NCBI GenBank assembly: GCA_033721915.1
Contig: JAWWAC010000015.1
Location: forward strand, 1-57,246
Direction of reading: 5' to 3'
From: REBR01 sp033721915
GTDB lineage: Bacteria; Pseudomonadota; Gammaproteobacteria; Pseudomonadales; Oleiphilaceae
Length of the DNA stretch: 57,246 nt
Positions 43,551 to 53,342 of the stretch are shown in pieces (positions within the stretch are counted from its first letter, which is position 1; each line of letters starts with the position of its first letter). The position numbers were made by a program, and so were the translations under genes. The notes under the pieces are model-generated. The model saw only the letters and a program-made list of their open reading frames with translations, was not told the DNA's origin and ran no database searches.

Positions 43551-44435
43551 TCAGGCCGGCTCCCCACCGGATGGGGGGGCGATGGTTTTCACCCGTGCAA
43601 ACTCATTGTGGGTGAACACATCCGTCAGTATGGTCTGCTCCATATGGTTCTTGTGGCCGGACTGTACCGGTATGCGCACAATCAGGTGGATTTCGCCGGC
43701 ACTCGGCACCTGTATGCTCACCCGTGGGTCCACCGAGGGCACTTCCAGACCGCGCTGGTTGCCGATGCGGGTCATGTAGACCCTGGCTGGCTCCAGATAG
43801 GATTCGCAGTGGCGGATGGCGGAGCTGAGCAGTGCCTCACGGGCTTTCTGCCAGTCGTCTTCCAGCTTGAAGGGCACGATGAAAACATGGAAGTCGTAGC
43901 GGTCGGTAAAACTCTCGTTCACCACCGGCTCCGAAACAAACAGGGCATTGGGGATCACGATCATGCGCCCGGTGCGCTGGTGGCTGACCTTGCCCGGGCC
44001 CACTTCCAGTATGGTGGTGGCCAGAAGGCTCTGGTCGATCACATCGCCACGGAATTCCTTGACCTGGATCCGGTCCCCCAGTTCGAAGGAGCCGGCACCG
44101 CTTTTCAGCATGGAACCGGTGACGCACAGGATCAGCTCCTTGGTGGCCACCACAAAGGCCACGGCAATGGCCACTATGGACAGCGCCAGTGTCCTCAGCT
44201 GGTCGCCCCAGATCATCACCAGCCCCAGCAGTGTCAGCAGCAGGAAGCCGTTGCGGAAATTCACCAGAAGGCGCCCGCGCAGCTCCGAGGAGGCCACTGA
44301 GCGGCGGATAAAGCGCGCCGACAGGGTGCGCAGTATGATCACCACGGCAACCAGAATCGCGGTATTGATCAGTGGCCCCAGGATGCTGTCGGGTATGGTA
44401 ACCCCCTCGGGCAGAAACAACGCGGTATCAAACAT
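43551..44435 (-). CDS. MscS-like mechanosensitive channel
   Basis: The protein has 294 residues. It has two or three N-terminal membrane helices, then the pore-region helix LSIVAIAVAFVVATKELILC. The beta domain follows with FELGDRIQVKEFRGDVIDQSLLATTILEV and IVIPNALF. These features fit small MscS-type channels that open under membrane tension and relieve osmotic stress. It lies upstream of a short gap and the YqhA gene. Confidence 0.85.
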   Translation of the reverse strand: MFDTALFLPEGVTIPDSILGPLINTAILVAVVIILRTLSARFIRRSVASSELRGRLLVNFRNGFLLLTLLGLVMIWGDQLRTLALSIVAIAVAFVVATKELILCVTGSMLKSGAGSFELGDRIQVKEFRGDVIDQSLLATTILEVGPGKVSHQRTGRMIVIPNALFVSEPVVNESFTDRYDFHVFIVPFKLEDDWQKAREALLSSAIRHCESYLEPARVYMTRIGNQRGLEVPSVDPRVSIQVPSAGEIHLIVRIPVQSGHKNHMEQTILTDVFTHNEFARVKTIAPPSGGEPA

Positions 44436-44469
44436 CCGTCTTTCTTTTCATCACAGTCCGATTTAGCCT

Positions 44470-45648
44470 CTAAAGCACCAGGGTCGAGGCCAGAAACAGC
44501 ATCAGCCCCATGCCGAGAATGTCGGTGAAGGTGGTCAGGAAAATACTGCTGGCGGTGGCCGGATCCGCACCAAAACGCTTCAGTGTCAGCGGCACCAGAA
44601 CGCCAAACACCCCACTGCCAATGCAGGATCCGGTCATGGCGATCAGGATCACCACGCCCAGCAGAAACGGCTCCATGGAGTTGGTGGCCATGGCATAGGC
44701 AAACATGGCCACACCGGCAATCAGACCCACCACGGCGCCGTTCAGGGCCCCCAGCAGTATCTCCTTGCGCAACAGCTTTGCCACCGGGTAATCCCGTAAC
44801 TGGCCCAGTGTCATGCCCCGCAGGGTAATGGCCAGCGCCTGACAGCCGGTATTGCCGCTCTGTCCGGCCAGCACCGGTAGAAACGCCGCCAGTGCCACAA
44901 TCTGGGTAATGGTATCTTCAAAGGTGCCCACCACGAAAGCGGCGGCAAAGGCCGTGACCAGGTTCACCAGCAGCCAGGGGTGGCGCATGCGGAACGAGCT
45001 CAGCACCGAGGTGCTGACCTGCTCCTCCTTGTTGACACCGTACTGGGCGCCAGCCTGTCCGCTGATCTCGGAGGCGATGCGCTCATACAGCTTCCAGCCC
45101 TGCACAATACCCACGATCCGGCGGTTGTCATCCACCACCGGGTACAGCGGGTAGTGGCGATACAGCACCTCACCGATGGCCTCCTGTACGGCCGTGTCCG
45201 TGGAGAAGGCAAAGGGCTCGGCAATCATGATCTGTGAGAGAGGCTCGGAGGGCTTGGCCAGAATCAGGTCACGCATGCCCACCACACCCACCAGGCGGTC
45301 CGATTCGGTGGTGTAGATATAACTGATCTCAGACAGGTCGGAGCTTTTCACCAGAAAGGCCAGCGCCTCGGCGGCGGTATAACTGGCGGGCAGAATGGCC
45401 GGCGCCGGCGTCATCAGCTCACCGATGGTTTCCTCCACACCGGAGAGCACCGCCTTGGTGGCAAAATCCTCAGGACCCACCGACTCGGCCAGATGGGACG
45501 CCACGTCCATGGCCTGGTCGTGGGGCAGGCGGGACAGCACGAACTGGATCTCATCCGGTGACAGCTTGGACAGCGCATCCGCCGCATCCTCGGGGGACTT
45601 TTCCCGGATTTCCTCCACCCGGTCTGTGATTCCAGGATTATTCGACAT
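44470..45648 (-). CDS. mgtE: Magnesium transporter MgtE
   Basis: The protein has 392 residues, somewhat shorter than most MgtE proteins because the N-terminal helical domain is reduced. A CBS pair follows (TIGELMTPAPAILPASYTAAEAL, then LSQIMIAEPFAFSTDTAVQEA). The membrane part has LAAFLPVLAGQSGNTGCQAL and FLTTFTDILGMGLML, with conserved acidic and polar residues of the pore. It probably imports magnesium. It is on the same strand as the MscS gene 34 bases downstream. Confidence 0.9.
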   Translation of the reverse strand: MSNNPGITDRVEEIREKSPEDAADALSKLSPDEIQFVLSRLPHDQAMDVASHLAESVGPEDFATKAVLSGVEETIGELMTPAPAILPASYTAAEALAFLVKSSDLSEISYIYTTESDRLVGVVGMRDLILAKPSEPLSQIMIAEPFAFSTDTAVQEAIGEVLYRHYPLYPVVDDNRRIVGIVQGWKLYERIASEISGQAGAQYGVNKEEQVSTSVLSSFRMRHPWLLVNLVTAFAAAFVVGTFEDTITQIVALAAFLPVLAGQSGNTGCQALAITLRGMTLGQLRDYPVAKLLRKEILLGALNGAVVGLIAGVAMFAYAMATNSMEPFLLGVVILIAMTGSCIGSGVFGVLVPLTLKRFGADPATASSIFLTTFTDILGMGLMLFLASTLVL

Positions 45649-45746
45649 GGTTTGACCTCTGTTAGGGAAAATAGTCTAACGGCTGTATCGGGGATTTGTC
45701 TGAACAGGGGACCGCCCCTGGGTGTGGCCCATGAATCCCGGCACTG

Positions 45747-47177
45747 TCAGGGCTGGGAATGACTCCGCTCTCCCAGATCAATGACATCCTGGACTTCATC
45801 GCCGACCAGGATCGGGGGCGCAAACTGATAGCACTTCCCGCCACTGCGTTTGGCCAGGTACATGGCGGCATCCGCCTGCCGCACCAGCTGCTGATCATCC
45901 TGACCCTGCTCAGGGTAGACGGCAATGCCCAGGCTGGGGGCGGATTGCAGGGTCACGCCTTCCAGGATGTAGGGCGCGCTCAGTGAGGCGAGGATCTTCT
46001 CAGCCACCACTGCGGCATCCTCCTGGCGGTTGATGCTGTCCAGCAGAACCACGAATTCATCGCCACCCAGTCGGCTCACGGTATCGGACTCCCGCACGGA
46101 GACCCTCAGCCGGCGGGCCACTTCCTGCAGCAGCTGGTCCCCGGTGGTATGGCCATGGCTATCGTTGATGTGCTTGAAGCGGTCCAGGTCGAGATAGATC
46201 ACCGCCAGCCGGGTGCCGTCTCGCTGGCTTTTCTTCAGGGCATTACGCAGGCGGTCCCGGAACAGACTCCGGTTGGGCAGTTCCGTCAGGGCGTCGTACT
46301 GGGCCAGGTATTCCAGCCGGGTATGGTTGTGCCTGCGCTCAATGGCCGCGGCAATCTGGCTCGCCGCAAACTGCAGAAGCTCCCTGTCCTGGGGGCTGTA
46401 GGGTCTGGTGCCGGAGTCGTTGCGGACCACCAGGGCCCCCAGGGTTTTACCGATGGAGAGCAGGGGAACACCCAGCCAGCCCCGGGGCTCCGGCTCCGCC
46501 TCAGGGCCCGTCACGGAGGCCGCGTCCGGCGCCAAGATCAAAGCCTCGCCGGAGCGAATCACCTGCGCGGTAAGACGGTCGGAGGCCAACGGCACCGGTG
46601 AGGGTGAGGATGCGCCGAAAGGATCCACCCGGTAAGGGAAGCTGAGCTGGTCCCGCCCCCTGTCGTAAAACGCCACATAAAAGGTCTCGGCGCACAGCAG
46701 CTCGCCCACCACCTCGTGCACCCGCCGGAACAGCACCTGAAGATCGCCGTCGGAGTGGGCCGCCTCGGAGATCCCGAACAGGGCCTTCTGCACCGCCTCG
46801 GCACGCTTGCGCCCGGTAATGTCCCGGGCCACCCCCACCCGGACCTGCTCCGCCTCCAGCCACTGGGTGGCCCACATGATATGGACAATATGCCCATCCT
46901 TGTGGAAATAGCGGTTCTCATGGTCCGGCGCCGGCTCGCCGTTGTTGATGCGCTCCACCAGAGAGCGGATAGGCTCCCGGTCGTCCGGGTGCATCATGTC
47001 AAAGGCCGTCCGGCCGATCATCTCCTCCGGCCGGTAACCAAAGACCCGCTCACTGGCCGCGCTGACCCACAGAAAACGCCCCTCCTTGTTCACCACACAG
47101 ACCACGTCCAGCAGCAGATCGAGAAGTTTGTCCTTGGGAATAGGAATAGGGACAGGAATCGGGAGGGTTGGATTCAT
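45747..47177 (-). CDS. PAS-GAF-GGDEF diguanylate cyclase
   Basis: The protein has about 476 residues. A PAS domain (about 25-130) contains WVSAASERVFGYRPEEMIG and FHKDGHIVHIMWA. A GAF domain follows (about 140-280), then GGDEF with RLGGDEFVVLLDS and RESD five residues upstream, which fits the inhibitory site. It makes c-di-GMP in response to an unknown ligand. The start is the ATG at 47177; a GTG three codons upstream is possible. Confidence 0.9.
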   Translation of the reverse strand: MNPTLPIPVPIPIPKDKLLDLLLDVVCVVNKEGRFLWVSAASERVFGYRPEEMIGRTAFDMMHPDDREPIRSLVERINNGEPAPDHENRYFHKDGHIVHIMWATQWLEAEQVRVGVARDITGRKRAEAVQKALFGISEAAHSDGDLQVLFRRVHEVVGELLCAETFYVAFYDRGRDQLSFPYRVDPFGASSPSPVPLASDRLTAQVIRSGEALILAPDAASVTGPEAEPEPRGWLGVPLLSIGKTLGALVVRNDSGTRPYSPQDRELLQFAASQIAAAIERRHNHTRLEYLAQYDALTELPNRSLFRDRLRNALKKSQRDGTRLAVIYLDLDRFKHINDSHGHTTGDQLLQEVARRLRVSVRESDTVSRLGGDEFVVLLDSINRQEDAAVVAEKILASLSAPYILEGVTLQSAPSLGIAVYPEQGQDDQQLVRQADAAMYLAKRSGGKCYQFAPPILVGDEVQDVIDLGERSHSQP

Positions 47178-47474
47178 GATAGTCACTATACTGCCAAGTC
47201 TGCTGAAATCGCCAGCTCAGTGAGCTGATTATAGCACAGACAGCCTACGCCGGATCTGACTGACCGGCCTCTGCACACTGAATCTGGAGTCGCCTCAATG
47301 GCGCTGTAAGCGGCTTGATTAACAGCCAACACCGTATCGAAATTACCTTCCAGAGTGTTGCTCCGTTCGCTTTTCGCCGGCTGACCTTTTGCTAGCATTG
47401 ACAGGCTTTACGAAGCACCCCCTACCCAGGGCCCAGCCTGGGCAACGACCAACCCGATGCAAGGAACGCAGATC

Positions 47475-48713
47475 ATGGGACGCAACACCAACCTCATCAA
47501 GGTATTCTCAGATAATCCGGAAAAACAGGCGGTTTGTTCAAGGCGGGCTGCCTGGATCCCCCTGTTCGCTGTGGCATTGCTGGCCGGCTGTAATGGTAAC
47601 GGCGATGGCCACAACACGGACGAAGACCAGGCCAGAACCGGACCGGCCAGTCAGCCAGACGATCAGCCATTGCGCGAACTCCGTGCCGCACGGTTTGCCA
47701 GTGAAGACGACGTGGCACTGATGGCCCCGGGTTCCATCTACGACGAAACCGGCATCGGCGAGACAAGAATGTTGCTGGCGATCCGCCTGGCCGGTGGAGA
47801 GGACCTGAGCGGGGCCAGCCGTGGAGAAGGGCTGGATGAGTGTACCGCCGGCGGCAGCATCGACCGGCTGAGCCGGCAAATCCAGCCGGTGGACTCCCCC
47901 TTCACGGACGAAGAGTACGACGTGATCGTCACCCGTGATAACAATTGCCAGCAGGAGCTCCTGGGCGTGCCATTCAACCAGCGTTCCGAGGGGGTGCGGC
48001 AGATTGGGCACCCGGTCTCCCTGACCGGGAACGGCCGTTTCCTGACATCGATGGATTTTTACAGCTATGAGCAGTCAGGCAGCTCACTGACGGATACCTA
48101 TGATGTGGAGGGTTTTCTTCTCTGGTCCCGCTGGCTTGACTCCCACATTCACCTGATGCGAGACCAGCCGGGGGAGATTTACGGAGACGCCGGAGGTGCC
48201 ATTCACATTAACCACCTGAGCCTCATGGGAGAAGGCCGTGAACCCCTTGAGGAGAACGAGATGGGTTCCGGCTCAGTGACACTGCTGCAAATGGGAAACC
48301 CCGTTACCGGGGAGCGACTGGAGCTGGAATTTGAGCCGGTAGACGGCCATGACATTGAAGAAAAGCGCAGGGAACGCTACCGGGGCATCTATGGCTACGA
48401 GCTGGTTTCCTCGACAGGCAGCGATCTTTCGGATTGCCCCTACGGACGTTTTCATGTGGAAACCGACGGCTGGCTGGAGGCCACCCCGATAGCCGGTGAG
48501 GAGGCGGATGCGGTGACCGGGGAAATCGGCATCCCCCACTGGGTGAACGGCAGGGTGACCATGACCGATGACCATGGAAACACCGCCCGGGTGACCCATG
48601 ATCAGAACCGCAGGCAGCTGATTGTTTCACTCAATGGTCATGCGCCGAAATCCTACACCCGGAACGACCTGGAGGCCCTGAGAGTGCAGAGAATGATGGC
48701 CTGCATGCAGTAG
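47475..48713 (+). CDS. Predicted lipoprotein of unknown family
   Basis: The protein has about 412 residues. The ATG at 47475 follows AAGGA. The signal ends with FAVALLAGCNGNGDG, a lipobox with Cys. The mature protein is acidic and has no family I recognise. It has many Gly and Asp residues and probably beta structure. It is preceded by an intergenic region near the cyclase gene on the opposite strand. Confidence 0.6.
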   Translation: MGRNTNLIKVFSDNPEKQAVCSRRAAWIPLFAVALLAGCNGNGDGHNTDEDQARTGPASQPDDQPLRELRAARFASEDDVALMAPGSIYDETGIGETRMLLAIRLAGGEDLSGASRGEGLDECTAGGSIDRLSRQIQPVDSPFTDEEYDVIVTRDNNCQQELLGVPFNQRSEGVRQIGHPVSLTGNGRFLTSMDFYSYEQSGSSLTDTYDVEGFLLWSRWLDSHIHLMRDQPGEIYGDAGGAIHINHLSLMGEGREPLEENEMGSGSVTLLQMGNPVTGERLELEFEPVDGHDIEEKRRERYRGIYGYELVSSTGSDLSDCPYGRFHVETDGWLEATPIAGEEADAVTGEIGIPHWVNGRVTMTDDHGNTARVTHDQNRRQLIVSLNGHAPKSYTRNDLEALRVQRMMACMQ

Positions 48714-48737
48714 GCCCCGATGTCCGGCCAAGGGGAC

Positions 48738-48895
48738 CGGAGCAGCAGTATCGACGAGTCACCAAAAGGCCAGCCCAGTTACGGCCTGTCCCAGTGGCTG
48801 GCTTCGGTATCAGTGCGCATCCCGCAGACGCCTGCCAGCTCCAGTATATGGGCTGCATGGCAGGCTCTGTCGCCATTATGACCAACCTGCAGCCA
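48738..48895 (-). pseudogene. Decayed corA 3' fragment
   Basis: On the minus strand, pieces GVCGMRTDTEASHWDRPELGW and HAAHILELA parallel GIYGMNFDTEASPWNMPELGW and HAAHVLDLV of the intact corA at 49901, and the DNA runs match closely (AACCAAAAGGCCAGCCCAG type). A stretch of roughly 55 codons between the two blocks is missing and frames are disturbed. The fragment ends just before the haloalkane dehalogenase stop, so the dehalogenase gene lies between this copy and the intact corA. Confidence 0.7.
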
Positions 48896-48927
48896 GCGCC
48901 AGTACAGCACGGTTTTTCGGCCCCGGA

Positions 48928-49842
48928 TTAACCGGTACGGTGTTTCCCCAGAAACCGGACAACCACCTCCGCAAGGGCCTCGCCCTGATCTTCCTGCAGA
49001 AAGTGGCCGCCGTTTTTGATGGTGATATGGTCCTGCCCCTGGGCACCGGGGATGCGTTGATGAAAGACTCGCTCTGCACCACCGGTAATGGGGTCTGAGT
49101 CGCTGAACGCGGTCAGGAAAGGCTTCTGCCATTGGCTCAGGACCTTCCAGGCCTTGCGGTTAGGCTCCGAGGCCGGGTCGTCCGGGCTTGCCGGCACCAG
49201 CGTGGGGAACTGCCGTGCCCCTTCCTTGTAGCGCTCATCCGGAAAAGGGGCGTTGTAGGCGTCGATGACCGACTGGCTCAGGGGAGTGACAGTACCGCCC
49301 TTGATCACGCCGGCAATATGGAACTCCGGCGTCTCCTGGGAGAACTGGCGCCACTTCTTGAAGGCTGGCCCCAGGTCCGTGTCCCCGGTGGGGAGAAAGG
49401 TATTGGCCGCCACCACCGAGGCGAAGCGCTCCGGATTCTCCGCCACCAGTCGCAGACCCAGCAGTCCGCCCCAGTCCTGGCAGACAAGATGGATGGACTG
49501 CAGATCCATCCGGTCCAGAAAGGACTGCAGCCACCCCACATGGCGGGCATAGGTATAGTCCTTCCTGTCCGCCGGCTTGTCGGAACGGCCAAAACCGATC
49601 AGGTCCGGCGCAATGGCCCGGTAGCCGGCCGCCGTGATGATGGGGATCATCTTGCGGTAGAGATAACACCAGGATGGCTCACCGTGCAGCAGCAGAACCA
49701 CGGCCCCCTCCCTGGGGCCTTCATCCAGGTAATGCATGCGCAGCTCACCCCCCTCGAAGTCCTCTACCTGCAGGTAATGGGGCGGGTAATCAAAACCGGA
49801 GAGGGGCTCAAACCGGCTTTCAGGGGTTCGCAAGACTTTCAT
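48928..49842 (-). CDS. Haloalkane dehalogenase, subfamily I
   Basis: The protein has 304 residues, the alpha/beta hydrolase size of subfamily I (like DhlA). The nucleophile is Asp123 in CQDWGG, with Trp124 beside it for halide binding. Trp164 (FKKWRQF) fits the second halide-binding Trp, HGEPSW fits the oxyanion region, an acid lies in SDSDP (about 248-250) and the base is His280 (GGHFLQED). It hydrolyses haloalkanes to alcohols plus halide. It is flanked by a corA fragment and by intact corA upstream. The start is at 49842 (MKVLRTPESRFEPL). Confidence 0.88.
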   Translation of the reverse strand: MKVLRTPESRFEPLSGFDYPPHYLQVEDFEGGELRMHYLDEGPREGAVVLLLHGEPSWCYLYRKMIPIITAAGYRAIAPDLIGFGRSDKPADRKDYTYARHVGWLQSFLDRMDLQSIHLVCQDWGGLLGLRLVAENPERFASVVAANTFLPTGDTDLGPAFKKWRQFSQETPEFHIAGVIKGGTVTPLSQSVIDAYNAPFPDERYKEGARQFPTLVPASPDDPASEPNRKAWKVLSQWQKPFLTAFSDSDPITGGAERVFHQRIPGAQGQDHITIKNGGHFLQEDQGEALAEVVVRFLGKHRTG

Positions 49843-49900
49843 GATTCACTCCTTGTTGTTGTTGACGAAAAAACGGACAGGATACTTGTGTCAGGGGACT

Positions 49901-51001
49901 CTAGAACCAGCCCTTGCGTTTGAACACCGCCAGCATCCCCACGCCAATGGCGAGCAACAGCAGCAGTATCGCCGGGTAACCAAAAGGCCAGCCCAGCTCC
50001 GGCATGTTCCAGGGGCTGGCTTCGGTGTCAAAGTTCATCCCGTAGATGCCCACCACGAAAGACAGGGGAATAAAGATGGTCGCAATCATGGTCAGCACCC
50101 GCATGGCCTCGTTGAGCTGGCGGTTCTGGGTCGAGATCAGCAACTCCATCACCGCCACACTCATATCCCGGTAGCTGTCCACCAGGTCCAGTACATGGGC
50201 GGCATGATCGGCACAGTCGCGCAGATAGAAGCGGGTTGTCTTGCCGATCAGCTTCTGGTCTTCCCGCATCAACGCGGCGATGGCGTCACGCTGAGTCCAG
50301 AGGGCGCGGCGCAGGAAGACCAGCTCACGGCGGGACTCATGGAGCCGGTCCAGCAGGTCCGACTGCTTGGGACTGGACACCACCTGCAGCTCCAGCTCCT
50401 CAAGCTCTTGTGCGTAACCGTCCAGCAACGGAAACGCCTGGTCCACCACCAGGTCCACCAGTGCGTAGAAGAGATAATCCACCTGGGAAGAGCGGATGCG
50501 CCCACCAGGGCTGGTTTCCAGGCGCTTGCGCACCGGCGCAAAGATATCGTCCCCGGCATCGTCAATGCTCACCACAAAATCCTTGCCCAGGAACAGGCTG
50601 ACCTGGCCGATGGCCAGCTTGCGCCCCAGCCAGCGGGGGCGCTGGAGCACCAGGAACAGATGACTGTCATAGTCCTCCAGCTTGGAGCGCTGTCCGGCGT
50701 GCATCACATCCTCCAGCGCCAGCCGATGCAGCTGGAACTGCTTCTCCAGGCCCTCCAGGAATTCCGACGAAGGCCGGCCACGCAACGACAGCCAGCGCTT
50801 CTCGCCGGCGGCCGGGGCCACCAGCCCCTCCTCCACCGACAGATCCGACTCAAACCGGTACTGATCAGCGCTGTAGCACAACAGGTCCGCCTTCACCGTT
50901 GAAACCGCGGCATCCTCCGGCTCCAGCACCCCCGGGGCCGTCCCGGGCTCGTTGTATTGCTTACGGAAATAGTTCATGAAATCTGCCGGGCTACTGCTCA
51001 T
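49901..51001 (-). CDS. corA: CorA family magnesium/zinc transporter
   Basis: The protein has 366 residues. The C-terminus has two membrane helices with the YGMNFD signature (GMN motif) between them. The cytoplasmic part shows FSVEEGLV-like regions and DDIFAPVRKRLE with long helices. The N-terminal half is rich in charged helices, fitting the CorA/ZntB group. The ion is not certain. A decayed copy of its 3' end lies at 48738-48895. Confidence 0.9.
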   Translation of the reverse strand: MSSSPADFMNYFRKQYNEPGTAPGVLEPEDAAVSTVKADLLCYSADQYRFESDLSVEEGLVAPAAGEKRWLSLRGRPSSEFLEGLEKQFQLHRLALEDVMHAGQRSKLEDYDSHLFLVLQRPRWLGRKLAIGQVSLFLGKDFVVSIDDAGDDIFAPVRKRLETSPGGRIRSSQVDYLFYALVDLVVDQAFPLLDGYAQELEELELQVVSSPKQSDLLDRLHESRRELVFLRRALWTQRDAIAALMREDQKLIGKTTRFYLRDCADHAAHVLDLVDSYRDMSVAVMELLISTQNRQLNEAMRVLTMIATIFIPLSFVVGIYGMNFDTEASPWNMPELGWPFGYPAILLLLLAIGVGMLAVFKRKGWF

Positions 51002-51160
51002 CGTATGACTGCTCGCTGACTCGTTATTCGGGGGGGCTCAGTATCGCAGCTGGTAAACCCGGATTGCCAAGCGTATCAATCCATTGCCAGCTCTGTGCCA
51101 CTAGCATAGTGGTACTGATGGACTTTGCACCTTATCACTGCGGGGCCGGACAACTGACCC

Positions 51161-51382
51161 ATGTCTGAAAAAATCTTTCCCGAAAACACGCTTCCCGATG
51201 CCCGGGACGGTCTGCGCCCTATCGACCGGATCGTGCTTCATGTCCTGAATCAGGCCCAGGCGGAGCGGGATGGACGCTCGGTGCCCACAGTGATGCTCTA
51301 TGGCCGGGTGCTGGAGCATGCGGACCTGAGCGAGGAGGAGCTGCACGACAGCCTGTACCGGCTGGGTGTCGAGCGTCGCTGA
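51161..51382 (+). CDS. Small hypothetical protein
   Basis: The protein has 73 residues. It has a helical pattern (PIDRIVLHVLNQAQAERDG, then EEELHDSLYRLGVER) but no family I recognise. It is divergent from corA. There is no strong ribosome site before the ATG, so confidence is low. Confidence 0.4.
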   Translation: MSEKIFPENTLPDARDGLRPIDRIVLHVLNQAQAERDGRSVPTVMLYGRVLEHADLSEEELHDSLYRLGVERR

Positions 51383-51511
51383 TCAGCGCCGGTGCCGGCA
51401 CAATGTCCACCCCCTTTCTGGACAACCGGCCTTGCTGTGGTAGAGGATTAACAACGGCTCGACGGATTCACACAGTCCCAAACACCCATAACCGGCCCGG
51501 AATAACCCACC

Positions 51512-51994
51512 ATGACCGAACTTGTTATCTGGCTCGCCGCCCTGCTCCTGATCGCCCTCGGCCTGGCCGGACTGGTGTTCCCGGCCCTGCCCGGCCCGAT
51601 ACTGCTGTTTGCCGGGCTCTGGATGGCGGCCTGGGCCGAAGGTTTTGTCTTTGTCGGGCTCTATTCCCTGATCACTCTGGGGGTGCTGGCAGGGCTCGCA
51701 ACACTGGCGGATTTTGTGGCGGGCGCCTTCGGGGCCCGGCGATCCGGGGCCTCGGGGCGTTCCGTGTGGGGGGCCACCATCGGGGCGGTCATAGGGGTGT
51801 TTTTCGGCTTGCCGGGGCTGGTGCTGGGGCCCTTTATTGGCGCGGTGATCGGTGAGCTGTCGGTGCAGTGGAATCTGGCGGCGGCCGGGCGTGCCGGCTG
51901 GGGGGCCACCATTGGTGTGGCGCTGGGGATTGCCGCCAAGCTGGCGTTTGGGATTGCCATGGTGGGGGTGTTTCTGGGTGTTCGCTTTCTCTAG
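51512..51994 (+). CDS. DUF456 membrane protein
   Basis: The protein has 160 residues with several hydrophobic segments. GLVFPALPGPILLFAGLW and the repeated glycine-rich units (GATIGAVIGVFFGLPGLVLGP, then GATIGVALGIAAKLAFGIAM) are DUF456 traits. The function is unknown. A decayed copy of its last part lies about 300 bases downstream. Confidence 0.85.
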   Translation: MTELVIWLAALLLIALGLAGLVFPALPGPILLFAGLWMAAWAEGFVFVGLYSLITLGVLAGLATLADFVAGAFGARRSGASGRSVWGATIGAVIGVFFGLPGLVLGPFIGAVIGELSVQWNLAAAGRAGWGATIGVALGIAAKLAFGIAMVGVFLGVRFL

Positions 51995-52181
51995 CGCTTT
52001 CCTTGCGAACTGCGCCCGAGTCACGCGCCGGTTTGGAGCCGCAGCGCGGCGGAAAATCGCACGCTGTGCAGCCGATTGTCAGAAGGTGCCGGCCATAGGA
52101 CACAATCTTCCAGCCACCTGCCTGGGCTAAGCCAGCGTGTAAGGCTCCCTTTCCCGTCAGGCAAACGCTGCGCCGGGTTTG

Positions 52182-52350
52182 GCAATATTGGCATTAGTAC
52201 TGGTCTTTGCTGCCATTGAGCCTCTGATAACAGCGCTTTCACAGAATGGAACCGCAAAGGGGCTTCGGAGCGCTCTGGAGGGGATTCTCGTGGTGCTGGG
52301 AGTGGCCACCAGGCTTACGCCCGGGATTGCTATGGCCGGGGTGCTTTCAG
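52182..52350 (+). pseudogene. Decayed DUF456 3' copy
   Basis: In the same frame and direction, LVVLGVATRLTPGIAMAGVLSG matches GVALGIAAKLAFGIAMVGVFLG at the end of the DUF456 gene, and the preceding residues align over about 40 positions. There is no start and the frame runs into the 3' end of the LysR gene. It is a relic of a tandem duplication or a recombination event. Confidence 0.6.
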
Positions 52351-53276
52351 GTGCTCCCCTGCCCTGGCTCTTTCCTTTCGAACTGCTCGGCAACCCGCTC
52401 CCGGAACCACCGGTGCCCCAGGTCCTTTTCCAGGGACCGGGACCAGAGCATGTACACCGGAACCGGGCCGGCGGGGATGGGGAACGGCAGCACCTGGAGC
52501 TCGCCATGGCGGGCACCGTAAAGGGCCAGTTCTCTGGGGACGGTGGCGATCAGGTGGCTTTGCCGTGCGACGGAAAGCAGGTTGGAGTACTGGTTCACCT
52601 GTACGCCGATTTTACGCCGCCAGCCGGGCCGGCCCAGTAACCGGTCCAGTGGCAGCATGGCCCGCTCCCTGGGGGGCAGCACCACATGCTCCGCCTCCAG
52701 AAACTGGGCCAGCGACAGCTCACCCCGGATCTGAGGGTGGTCCCTGGCGGCGATCACCGCCAGGGTGGTTTCATTCACCACCCGGGCGCTGAGACGGGGG
52801 TTTTCCGTCATTTCCGTGTCCAGCGCCAGGTCCGCCTTCCCTTCCAGCAGCGCCTGCTGCCAGCCCTCCCGCTGCGCCACCATCTGCACGTTCAGCCCCG
52901 GCCCATGCTCACGCAGTGTCTGGAACAGGGGGCCCAGCAGCAGGGTGTCGAAGACATCCATGGCCACCATGCGGAACGGCCGCTCACTGGTGCCGGGATC
53001 AAACCCGGATCCGGGTGACAGGGTGCCGACCATGGTCTCCAGCGCTCCGGACAGGTCGTTGTACATGGCACGGGCCCTGGCGGTGGGTTGCAGTCCGCCC
53101 CGGGTGCGGATAAACAGCGGTTCCCCCACGGTCAGGTGCAGCCGCTTGAGAGCGGCGGAGACGGCGGGCTGGCTCATGCCCAGTTGCTCGGCGGCGCGGG
53201 ACAGCTGCCCCTGCTCCACCACAGCCTGGAAGACCGGCAGGAGATTCAGATCCACAGATCGTAAATTCAGCTTCAT
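52347..53276 (-). CDS. LysR family transcription regulator
   Basis: The protein has 309 residues, standard size. The helix-turn-helix has VDLNLLPVFQAVVEQGQLSRAAEQLGMSQPAVSAALKRL and PLFIRTRGGLQPT. The effector domain fills the rest. The start at 53276 (MKLNLRS) fits family N-termini better than the upstream ATG at 53339. It is divergent from the alkylsulfatase, so it probably controls that gene. The inverted repeat at 53343-53362 is a candidate site. Confidence 0.88.
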   Translation of the reverse strand: MKLNLRSVDLNLLPVFQAVVEQGQLSRAAEQLGMSQPAVSAALKRLHLTVGEPLFIRTRGGLQPTARARAMYNDLSGALETMVGTLSPGSGFDPGTSERPFRMVAMDVFDTLLLGPLFQTLREHGPGLNVQMVAQREGWQQALLEGKADLALDTEMTENPRLSARVVNETTLAVIAARDHPQIRGELSLAQFLEAEHVVLPPRERAMLPLDRLLGRPGWRRKIGVQVNQYSNLLSVARQSHLIATVPRELALYGARHGELQVLPFPIPAGPVPVYMLWSRSLEKDLGHRWFRERVAEQFERKEPGQGST

Positions 53277-53342
53277 GAATAAGGAAGTTATCGGATATTG
53301 ATTGGACGAACAATGGAAGAAGGAAAATACTGTCCCCACCGG

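Noticed and set aside
43207..43779. 190-codon plus-strand frame
   Set aside because: It overlaps YqhA and MscS on the other strand and matches no family I know.
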